Assembly: GCA_043802925.1 (NCBI GenBank)
Contig: JAZDKP010000247.1
Span: 1-31,320 of the forward strand
DNA: 31,320 bases
Source: JAZDKP01 sp043802925
Lineage (GTDB): Bacteria; Fibrobacterota; OXYB2-FULL-49-7; JAEUSG01
Direction of reading: 5' to 3'
In this document: one piece after another, positions 15,303 through 22,731 of the stretch
Layout: each line of letters begins with the position of its first letter
How positions within the stretch are numbered: the stretch's first letter is position 1
Program-made: the position numbers and the translations under genes
The notes under the pieces: generated by a model
The model's input: only the letters and a program-made list of their open reading frames with translations
Databases searched by the model: none
What the model was told of the DNA's origin: nothing

Positions 15303-16610
15303 ATGTTGTCAAACTACCGCTTCGAAACGCTGGCCCTCCACGCCGGCCAGTCGCCGGACCCGGCCACGCTGGCCCTCGGGGTCCCCGTGCACCGCACCTC
15401 CTCCTATGTCTTTAAAAGCACGGAGCACGGGGCCAACCTCTTTGCGCTCAAAGAACTGGGCTACATCTACACACGGCTCATGAACCCCACGCAGGACGCG
15501 CTCGAACAGCGCGTGGCCGCGCTCGAAGGGGGCGCCGCGGCCGTGGCGCTGGCATCCGGCACCTCCGCTATCTTTTACGCCATCATCAACCTCTGCAAAC
15601 AAGGCGACGAAATCGTGAGCGCCAACAACCTCTATGGCGGCACGTATACCATGTTCGACGCCATCCTGCCGCAATTCGGCATCACAACGCGCTTTGTGGA
15701 TCATGACAAGCCCGAAGCGTTTGAAAAGGCCATCAACGCGAAGACGCGCGGCATTTATGTCGAGACCATCGGCAATCCCGCGCTTGGCGTCACGGACCTG
15801 GAGACCATCGCCCGGGTGGCGAAAAAGCATCATCTGCCGCTGATTGTGGACGCCACCTTCACCACGCCCTGGCTGATGAAGCCCCTCGAGCACGGTGCGG
15901 ACATCGTCATCCACTCGCTCACCAAATGGCTGGGCGGCCACGGCAGCGCCATCGGCGGTATTGTGGTGGATTCGGGGAAGTTCGACTGGACCGACAAAAA
16001 GTTCGCGCTCTTCAATGAGCCGGACCCCAACTATCACGGGCTTCAGTGGTCCACTCAATTGCCAGGGCCCCTCTCCCCCATCGCCTATGCCCTGCGCCTG
16101 CGGCTCGTCCCGTTGCGGAACCTCGGGGCCTGCATTTCACCCGACAATGCCTGGATTTTCCTCCAGGGCATCGAGACGCTCCCGTTGCGCATGCAGCGCC
16201 ATTGCGAAAATGCGCTGAAAGCCGCACAGTTCCTGAAAAAACACCCGCAGGTAAGCTGGGTGCGCTACCCCGGTCTCGAAGGCGACCCCGCGAATGCAAC
16301 GGCAAAGAAGTATCTGAAAAACGGCTTTGGCGGCATGGTCGTCTTTGGCATCAAGGGCGGCTACGAAGCGGCGGTGAAGTGCATCGACAATATCAAGCTC
16401 TTTTCGCACCTCGCTAATGTGGGCGACGCCAAGAGCCTCATCCTGCACCCGGCCAGCACCTCGCATTCGCAGCTTTCCGAGACGCAGCAGAAGGAAGGCG
16501 GGCTCACACCCGACCTGATACGTCTGTCCATCGGGCTGGAGCACTCCGACGACATCCTCGAGGCGCTGGACGCGGCGCTGAAGGGCTCCGCAAAACAACC
16601 AACCGCTTAA
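15303..16610 (+). CDS. metY: O-acetylhomoserine sulfhydrylase
   Basis: 435 residues, the usual length of MetY and longer than MetB or MetC. It is a PLP enzyme that makes homocysteine from O-acetylhomoserine and sulfide. K208 in IHSLTKWLGGHGSAIGG is the PLP lysine, NPTQDALEQRVAALEGG near 61-77 and LILHPASTSHSQL are typical. MetY fits better than cystathionine gamma-synthase because of its length and the GHGSAIGGIVVDSGKFDW stretch. The gene starts 17 nt after cysK and is the last in the operon, ended by the hairpin at 16631. Confidence 0.93.
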   Translation: MLSNYRFETLALHAGQSPDPATLALGVPVHRTSSYVFKSTEHGANLFALKELGYIYTRLMNPTQDALEQRVAALEGGAAAVALASGTSAIFYAIINLCKQGDEIVSANNLYGGTYTMFDAILPQFGITTRFVDHDKPEAFEKAINAKTRGIYVETIGNPALGVTDLETIARVAKKHHLPLIVDATFTTPWLMKPLEHGADIVIHSLTKWLGGHGSAIGGIVVDSGKFDWTDKKFALFNEPDPNYHGLQWSTQLPGPLSPIAYALRLRLVPLRNLGACISPDNAWIFLQGIETLPLRMQRHCENALKAAQFLKKHPQVSWVRYPGLEGDPANATAKKYLKNGFGGMVVFGIKGGYEAAVKCIDNIKLFSHLANVGDAKSLILHPASTSHSQLSETQQKEGGLTPDLIRLSIGLEHSDDILEALDAALKGSAKQPTA

Positions 16611-16630
16611 GAATACATCATCATAGACCC

Positions 16631-16663
16631 AAGACGGAACCTTTTCAAGTTCCGTCTTTTTTA
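16631..16663 (+). terminator. Rho-independent terminator of the sulfur operon
   Basis: AAGACGGAAC (16631-16640) pairs with GTTCCGTCTT (16649-16658) across an 8-nt loop and runs into a T tract. A -10-like TATATT at 16666-16671 for the next gene starts right after it. Confidence 0.93.
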
Positions 16664-16693
16664 TTTATATTGTGTAAAAAAAGGACGCGAACC

Positions 16694-17371
16694 ATGCCCC
16701 TGCCTTTGAAAATCGGCCCTGTGGAACTCGGAAAACGCCCGCGAATTATTGCAGTCGTGGATGCATTTCTGCCCAAGCCCGAACTCAAGCGCCAGTTTGA
16801 TCAGGGCGCGGCCATTGCCGAAATCCGGTTCGACCTTCTGCCCGGCGATCCGCGCGAGGCCCTGCGCTACGCAAAGACCGTGCGCGAAGCGGCTTCCTTT
16901 GGCATCCTCGGCACCCTGCGCGAAACCCCGGCCAACACGATGCTGCGCTACGACCTCTTCCGCCGGTTTCTGCCGGACGTGGACGCAGTGGACATCGAAA
17001 TCGATGCGCCGATTAACCGTCAGGTTATTTCACTCTCCAAAGGTAAGACCGTCATCGTCTCTCACCACGACTTCCAGAAGACCCCGGCCGAAACCGAACT
17101 TTTTTCCATGGCCGAAAACGCCCGCAAACAGGGCGCCCATATTTTCAAGATTGCCGCGATGGCAAAAACACCGGACGATTGCACGCGGCTGCTCGGGTTC
17201 ATTAAAAAGAGCCCGCTGCCGGTCATTGTGATTGTGATGGGAGAACTCGGGAAGCCGGCACGCACAGAGGCGCTGCGGCTCGGCTCCCTTGCGGGCTACG
17301 CCTTCACGGGCGAGGCGCCCGTGGCACCCGGCCAACTGTCGGTCGCGGAGATGGCCGCGTCGCTGAAATAA
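16694..17371 (+). CDS. aroD: 3-dehydroquinate dehydratase, type I
   Basis: 225 residues from the ATG at 16694 with AAGGA upstream; an in-frame extension to 16670 would overlap the -10-like box. It catalyses the third shikimate-pathway step by a Schiff base. EIRFD (43-47) is the substrate-binding start, S-H-H-D-F (123-127) carries the catalytic His (H125), and K152 in HIFKIAAMA is the Schiff-base lysine. APGQL near 211-215 closes the active site. The gene is convergent with the CapA-like gene, the stops being only 3 nt apart. Its promoter would have a -35 region inside the loop of the upstream terminator. Confidence 0.94.
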   Translation: MPLPLKIGPVELGKRPRIIAVVDAFLPKPELKRQFDQGAAIAEIRFDLLPGDPREALRYAKTVREAASFGILGTLRETPANTMLRYDLFRRFLPDVDAVDIEIDAPINRQVISLSKGKTVIVSHHDFQKTPAETELFSMAENARKQGAHIFKIAAMAKTPDDCTRLLGFIKKSPLPVIVIVMGELGKPARTEALRLGSLAGYAFTGEAPVAPGQLSVAEMAASLK

Positions 17372-17374
17372 CAG

Positions 17375-18391
17375 TTAGGGTGTTATTTCGCCCCGGCCGT
17401 TACGCACAACCAGCGGCGTCTTCAGTGAATCGCAGAGTGCGGCCAACCCCCTCAGACTCTTTTCCGCATCCGCACCCGTCAAGGGCCTCGGCTGCACCGT
17501 GACCTGGTAATTATTGACCAGAACGGGCGTGACCTCGGCCTTCAGAAACTTTCCATTCGCAAAAAAAAGCTTTAAAATCGCGCTGTCCCAGACCGCGTGG
17601 GTCCAGGTGGCAAAGGCGAAGTTACCAAGGCTGTAGGCGATAAGCTTTCCTTTGTAAAGTTCCATGCCCTGCAGAATATGCGGGTGGTGGCCCACCACGG
17701 CGTCCGCTCCGAGGTCCACGGCCAGATACCCCATTTCCTTCTGATAGTCCCGCAAACCAAGTGATTTTTCAACCCCCCAGTGAAACACAACCACCAGGTA
17801 GTCGCACTGCTTTTTTGCGGCTGGAATGTCCTCTTTCAGATAGAAGTCATGACCAAAGGCCGTGCCGGACTTTCCGGAGGCGGCCCAGAACTCCTCCGGA
17901 AAGGTGAGCGAATAACCGAGGAAACCGATTTTAACCCCTTTGCGTTCGAGGATGGCAGGTTTCCGGGCCTCGGCCGCGTTGCGCCCAGCGCCGATATGCC
18001 GGATACCGAGACTGTCGAGTACGCGGAACGTTGAGAACAGGGCGTTTTCGCCGTTGTCGAGGATATGGTTGTTGGCAAGGTGCGCGACATCAAAGGCCTT
18101 GAACGCCGCGGCATGGCGCGTGGCGATACGGAAGGTGTAAGTCTTGTTGAAAGGGGTGCCGGAGTCCGCGAGGGGCGCCTCAAGGTTGCACACGCGCGCG
18201 TCCGCATTCGACAGGATATCCTTGACACCGCGGAACGGGTAGTCCACGCCGTTGTTGTCGAGCAGGTCCGTGACATTGGTGCCGAACATGCAGTCCCCCA
18301 CCGCGATGACGGTCACGGTGTCGGCCGGCACGGCCAAAGCGGCTGCGGACAGGCCGGCCAATAGAATGAGGTTGAAGAAGCACATGCGCAT
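17375..18391 (-). CDS. CapA/PGA_cap family phosphoesterase-like protein
   Basis: 338 residues with a signal peptide of about 20 residues ending at AALA, so it is exported. VIAVGDCMFG near 28-37, CNLEAPL near 68-74, HLANNHILDNGENA near 103-116, VVFHWGVE and GHHPHILQGME are the ordered motifs of the CapA metallophosphatase-like family. CapA homologues function in poly-gamma-glutamate or other capsule formation, but many stand alone with unknown role, and no other cap gene is nearby. No Shine-Dalgarno sequence precedes the ATG; a second ATG is two codons in. The upstream flank is an AT-rich stretch and then the composite hairpin repeat. Confidence 0.88.
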   Translation of the reverse strand: MRMCFFNLILLAGLSAAALAVPADTVTVIAVGDCMFGTNVTDLLDNNGVDYPFRGVKDILSNADARVCNLEAPLADSGTPFNKTYTFRIATRHAAAFKAFDVAHLANNHILDNGENALFSTFRVLDSLGIRHIGAGRNAAEARKPAILERKGVKIGFLGYSLTFPEEFWAASGKSGTAFGHDFYLKEDIPAAKKQCDYLVVVFHWGVEKSLGLRDYQKEMGYLAVDLGADAVVGHHPHILQGMELYKGKLIAYSLGNFAFATWTHAVWDSAILKLFFANGKFLKAEVTPVLVNNYQVTVQPRPLTGADAEKSLRGLAALCDSLKTPLVVRNGRGEITP

Positions 18392-18442
18392 TATTTATAA
18401 ATAGATAAATGAAGAATATGAATTCAATAATGGAAACAGGGA

Positions 18443-18596
18443 ACTCACCCCCTTTCCCCCTCTCTCGACCCCCGAGTGGAGTCGAGGGGCGAGAGAGGGG
18501 GCCTGGATTTAAAACAAATAATGCTATACATTTATTTCTACCGCTTTATCAAAAGCCCCCCTCTCTCTGCGAGAGAGGGGGGAAAGGGGGGTGAGT
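18443..18596. repeat. Composite hairpin repeat with inverted outer arms, copies 2 and 3
   Basis: The left outer arm (18443-18467) and right outer arm (18570-18596) are reverse complements except for one extra G in each G run. Each half also folds on itself: CCCCCTCTCTCG pairs with CGAGAGAGGGGG in the left half, around a segment that is the reverse complement of the loop at 4601-4620 with one substitution and flanking changes. The right half is a plain hairpin ending in GGGGGGAAAGGGGGGTGAG, as in copy 1. Between the halves lies an AT-rich spacer. The right end provides the G-rich sequence before the ATG at 18598. Confidence 0.85.
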
Positions 18597-18597
18597 T

Positions 18598-19473
18598 ATG
18601 CCCATCCCCATCCCTGAAAACGACGCGGGCCAGCGCCTTGACCGCTATTTGCGCAAGGCCTTCCGCGCCACCCCCATGTCGCTTATTCAGAAGGCGCTAC
18701 GCACCGGCAAGGTCCGCGTGAACGGCCGCCGAGCGGACGGGGACCAACGGCTTGTAACTGGAGACTGGGTCTTATTGCCGGACGAATGGTTCCGGGAAAA
18801 GGAAAAAAAGCAAGCCGGAACCACGGGTCGCAACGATTTTAGGGCATGGGTCATTTTCGAGGACGAAAACATTCTCGCTATCAACAAGCCCGCGGGTATT
18901 CCGGTTCATGAAGGCACGGGCCACACAGAGGGAACCCTTTCGGACCTCCTCTCCGCCTACCTCCCGGACAACGCCGGGAACAGCCGCACCTTCCGGCCCG
19001 CCTTTGCCCACCGGCTCGACAGTGATACCTCGGGCGTCATCCTCGCCGGAAAAAGCGCAGTGGCGCTCCGTTCGCTCACCGCACAGTTCCGCGAAGGCCG
19101 CGCGCAAAAAGAATACCGCGCCTGGGCCGGGGGGACGTTTACAGAACAGGAAGGAACGCTGGAGACCCCGCTGGCAGACAAAGAGGGAACAGAACAGAGT
19201 GCGGTCACGCTTTACCGCGTACTGAAAACCGCCGGCGAATTCACGCTCCTGTCCATTCGCATCCTGACTGGCCGGACGCACCAGATACGGCGCCATCTGG
19301 CCGGCATCGGCCACCCCGTGGCCGGGGACCGCCGTTACAACGGCGCAAACGCGGAACGGCTGATGCTGCACGCCTTCCGTGTGAGTATTGAGGACCCTGT
19401 GTCAGGTGGAAAGAGAACGTTTGAAGCGCCGATGCCCGGGGAGTTTGAACGCCCGGGTCACTTGAGACGGTAG
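18598..19473 (+). CDS. RluA family pseudouridine synthase (RluC/RluD-like)
   Basis: 291 residues. An N-terminal S4 RNA-binding domain (about 11-57) is followed by the catalytic domain. FEDENILAINKPAGIPVH near 87-104 and HRLDSDTSG (138-146, catalytic D141) are the RluA-family signatures; LLSIRILTGRTHQIRRHLA near 216-235 is the second conserved block. S4 presence excludes RluA itself and favours RluC or RluD, which modify 23S rRNA; RluC (positions 955/2504/2580) is my first guess. The ATG is preceded only by the hairpin repeat, whose GGGGGGTGAG probably acts as the ribosome-binding site. The last 16 nt overlap the 3' end of the convergent gene. Confidence 0.93.
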   Translation: MPIPIPENDAGQRLDRYLRKAFRATPMSLIQKALRTGKVRVNGRRADGDQRLVTGDWVLLPDEWFREKEKKQAGTTGRNDFRAWVIFEDENILAINKPAGIPVHEGTGHTEGTLSDLLSAYLPDNAGNSRTFRPAFAHRLDSDTSGVILAGKSAVALRSLTAQFREGRAQKEYRAWAGGTFTEQEGTLETPLADKEGTEQSAVTLYRVLKTAGEFTLLSIRILTGRTHQIRRHLAGIGHPVAGDRRYNGANAERLMLHAFRVSIEDPVSGGKRTFEAPMPGEFERPGHLRR

Positions 19474-22400
19474 GTGCCCTGCGGTATAAAAAGCTTCCGT
19501 TCCGTTCCGGTCAACAGATCCGTATAGCCCACATAGCTGCGTTCCCGGCCCGCCACCTCGTAGTAGATTTCGACCCGGCCGCTTCCAAAGTCAAACACCC
19601 GTGGGTTCCGCTCGCTCATGGCAGCCCCCTCACGCGATGTCACGCGCCGCATTGCGTGCGTTTTTACGTCACAGAGGAGCAGGTCCGTGTAGTTGACACC
19701 CGAGGTCAGCACCAGTTCTTCGACGCTCTTCCAGCGGAGGTCGCAGACCCGGCCGTTCTGCGAGAGGGTATCGACCTTGTTGTTCCGCAAGTGCAGGACA
19801 TAGCAGTCGCCGAATCGGTTCTTTTCACGCGCGTTATAAATGAAGGCCAGCAACTGCCCGTCCGGGGACCAGGCGGCCTGCGAACAAAACCCATTGCCAT
19901 AGGTGACGCGCAGCGGGGTCTCGCCCAGCGGATCCGACAGGTAAAGCTGTTCGCCCTCATCACGGTCGGAAGTGAAGGCGATATTCCGCCCATAGGGCGA
20001 AGCGGCCACGAAAAACTCGGAGGCGTCGGGTGTTTTAGACACGTTGTACTTCATTTTTTTGCCCACGGCCTTGAGCCAAAGCTCGAGCCGGCCCGTGCTG
20101 TCGGTCCGCTCCACGGTATAGAGGGAAGCGCCGTCCGCGGCCCACGCGGCTTGGACAATGGTGTTGCCCCGTTCGGGCGGGAGCACGGTCGCGAGGTCGC
20201 GGCGCACGTCGTAAACATGGACCGTGCTCACCTTTTTCCTGCGGTCCACACTGTCGACAAAGGAGATTTTACCGGTCAGCGTGTCGGAATAGTAGAACAG
20301 GGCCGAGCCCTGATTGTTGACCGTGGGTTCGCGGTGCGGCCGCCGGTCCCACGAAATGCGCTTGGTTTTTCCGGTAAAGAGGTTCCGCAGATAAACCTGG
20401 ACCCCGGTGTCGGCTGCGTCCGCGTAGCCCCGCAGCCCGTCGGCCCGGATGAGGCTGTCCGCGCGGAGGCTGTCCTTATGACTTAGAAGCGCATTGACAG
20501 AGTCGAGATGGATCGAGTCGCGTAAAATGACCACGCCAATGCTTGCCATGGCCGCGCTGTCGAGGTTAATCCGGTCGCGAACCGGTGCATGATAGGCCGT
20601 GACGTCATAATTGGCGGTAAAGGGAAGCAGATAGGGTGAGGGCAGCATGCCCGTGTCGGACTCGGCCGTATCACCGACCGGCAGGGTCATGGACTTGAGC
20701 GCGTTCCGGATTCCCACGTCCTCGGCTGCGTTGTTGTCGAGCGCGTGAATCTTGTTGGCATAGGAAACGAGCCGCTTCTGGGCGTTGTACTGGAGCGAGA
20801 GAAAACCCACGTTCTCTCCCCAGGCGCCCGGGGAGACAATGAGCGTTTTGCCCACGGTCTCGGGCACGTAAGTGGTGAAACCCGCGCCGCCCGCGATGAT
20901 GAGGTCAATGCCCGGGAGCGCCTCAGCCGCGGCCTTGCAGGCGTCCAAGTCGTCCGCGTACAGCAGCACAATCAGGTCCGAATTCTTCCGCGCTTCCGCA
21001 AGCGGGCCTTGCAGCCGTTCCGCGACCTCGTCGATGCGCGCGGCGCGGTCGCGCGGCTGGGTGGCGGGCGGGAGCACGCCAAACACGGTCACCACGTACT
21101 TGCCCCCGAGCCGGGCCTCCCATTTTTCCAGGACCGGTACCTTGGCATCGGCCGGCGTCAGGTTGGAGGCCAGGCAGGGAATACCCGCCTTGTCCGCCAA
21201 TTGGAGCACCCCGGCCGCGCCGAGGGCATACTCGCCCGCGCCCAGGTTGACCGCGTCATATTTCATGCGGCGCAGGAGCCGGTAACCGAAACGCTGCTTG
21301 ACCGTGTCCGAAGCGGCAGCGAGGAGATTGCCCGCGTCGAGCGTGAGCGCGAGAGGGTAATCCGCGCGCAGCTGTTTGAGGATCCCCGCGCGCCTGGCAA
21401 GCCCGCCCATGGCGCGCTCGCTGCCGGGAACAAAAGCGCCCTGGGTGTTGCCGGTGTAGAAAACAGCGATCACCGCCTTTTCCTGGACCCGCATCATTCG
21501 GAGCGCCTCATCGATGAGCACATAGGCCTGCCAGAGGTTGGGGTTTTTCTCGAGCGCCTGCTGGGCCGCGGCGATACATTTGCGGTATTGCTCCTGCCGG
21601 AAAAAACGCAGCGCGCGCTTGTAAAAATCGATGTCATCGGGCGGCACGAGCTGGCTGAAGCGAAAGCCCGCGTCCACGGTATGGAGGCCGCCCAGGGCGT
21701 CGGAACGGCGGGCATAGCCGTAGTCCATTTTAAAGGCGTTGTAGCGGATGCCGATGCCGCCGCAGAGGCCGCCCGCACCGCCGGCCTGTTCGAGCACGCC
21801 GTAAGCGTACTCATAGCCCGCACGCGCACAAAAAGCGGGAAGGATGAAATATTCGGCCCCGCCCGCGACTTTGAGTGGCGCATCATTGAACTTTTTAGCG
21901 CCCGCGGACACCGAGAGCCGCTCTTTTAGAAAGACGCCCGCCACGTCACCGATTACGCCGAACGGCGCGTACTCCTGCGCACGGTCGTAAATCACGGGCG
22001 TACCAAGGTTCTTGACAACAATGGAGGTACGGAGTCCCAGAGGCAGGGCCGCGGACAGGGCGAGATCCGTTGCAACACCGCGGGCCGTCCGCGTGGCGAG
22101 GCGGCTCTGGAGGTATTTGGCCGAGATGCCGGCGCTGAGGCGGTTGTCAAAGAGGCCATGGCTCCAGGCCAGGGCGAGGCTCATATCCGCGGCGGAGGCC
22201 GAGACCGGCTGCTCGTCAATGTCGCGCGCGTTTTGGATTTCACCGGAACGGAGGAGGTTCCAGGAGGCGCCAAACACGCCGAGGCGGAAGGTGGGGATGA
22301 CCAGGCCCGCATATTCATGGCGCAAACCCGCCGTAATTTCATCGTGCGATAAAAAGACTTCGTTGTGGGTGAAGGTCGAAAGGAGCGCGGGGTTCCACTC

Positions 22401-22592
22401 CACCGCGCTGCCGTCGTTCAGAAGGCTCACCGCGTTACCGCCGAGGCCCACGGACTTGGCGCCCACCGGAAGCTTGAGGAAGCCGAGGGTGGAAACGCCG
22501 GTCATTTCGTCATTCACATCAGCCAGGGTGCTGAACTGCGCGGACAGCGCGGCGCACAGGCAGAGAATAGGCAGTATTCGCTTCATAGACAT
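19458..22592 (-). CDS. PorV-like barrel / TPR / degenerate 5'-nucleotidase / TolB-like propeller fusion
   Basis: 1044 residues. A signal peptide covers about 1-19. Residues 20-315 resemble PorV/PorQ-like outer-membrane proteins (STLGFLKLPVGAKSVGLGGN, then AVEWNPALLS). Residues 320-365 look like a TPR helix pair. Residues 374-618 follow the UshA/5'-nucleotidase metallophosphatase layout (GGLARRAGILKQLR, LTLDAGNLL, LPGIDLIIAGGAGF), but expected metal ligands are changed: TGNTQGA for D-x-H, DAGN for DxGD, GAGE for GNHE, and GGAGF for GHxH. After a linker rich in short DSIHLDS-type motifs, residues 735-1040 hold PD40-type propeller blades (FVAASPYGRNIAFTSDRD, AAWSPDGQLLAFIY). It is probably an outer-membrane protein with a large soluble part. 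Start at 22592; Met3 is an alternative; no Shine-Dalgarno seen. Domain borders are approximate. Confidence 0.85.
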   Translation of the reverse strand: MSMKRILPILCLCAALSAQFSTLADVNDEMTGVSTLGFLKLPVGAKSVGLGGNAVSLLNDGSAVEWNPALLSTFTHNEVFLSHDEITAGLRHEYAGLVIPTFRLGVFGASWNLLRSGEIQNARDIDEQPVSASAADMSLALAWSHGLFDNRLSAGISAKYLQSRLATRTARGVATDLALSAALPLGLRTSIVVKNLGTPVIYDRAQEYAPFGVIGDVAGVFLKERLSVSAGAKKFNDAPLKVAGGAEYFILPAFCARAGYEYAYGVLEQAGGAGGLCGGIGIRYNAFKMDYGYARRSDALGGLHTVDAGFRFSQLVPPDDIDFYKRALRFFRQEQYRKCIAAAQQALEKNPNLWQAYVLIDEALRMMRVQEKAVIAVFYTGNTQGAFVPGSERAMGGLARRAGILKQLRADYPLALTLDAGNLLAAASDTVKQRFGYRLLRRMKYDAVNLGAGEYALGAAGVLQLADKAGIPCLASNLTPADAKVPVLEKWEARLGGKYVVTVFGVLPPATQPRDRAARIDEVAERLQGPLAEARKNSDLIVLLYADDLDACKAAAEALPGIDLIIAGGAGFTTYVPETVGKTLIVSPGAWGENVGFLSLQYNAQKRLVSYANKIHALDNNAAEDVGIRNALKSMTLPVGDTAESDTGMLPSPYLLPFTANYDVTAYHAPVRDRINLDSAAMASIGVVILRDSIHLDSVNALLSHKDSLRADSLIRADGLRGYADAADTGVQVYLRNLFTGKTKRISWDRRPHREPTVNNQGSALFYYSDTLTGKISFVDSVDRRKKVSTVHVYDVRRDLATVLPPERGNTIVQAAWAADGASLYTVERTDSTGRLELWLKAVGKKMKYNVSKTPDASEFFVAASPYGRNIAFTSDRDEGEQLYLSDPLGETPLRVTYGNGFCSQAAWSPDGQLLAFIYNAREKNRFGDCYVLHLRNNKVDTLSQNGRVCDLRWKSVEELVLTSGVNYTDLLLCDVKTHAMRRVTSREGAAMSERNPRVFDFGSGRVEIYYEVAGRERSYVGYTDLLTGTERKLFIPQGTYRLK

Positions 22593-22731
22593 TTGGTATT
22601 ATCGGCAGAACCGGACTAATGATAAATATAGTTTAACAGGAAAAGCGCGGTAAGGGGAAAAGAATGAAGTGAAAATTGAAGCGATGATTTAAGTTCTTGG
22701 TTACGTCTTAGCGGATTTTGATGAGCTTTTC

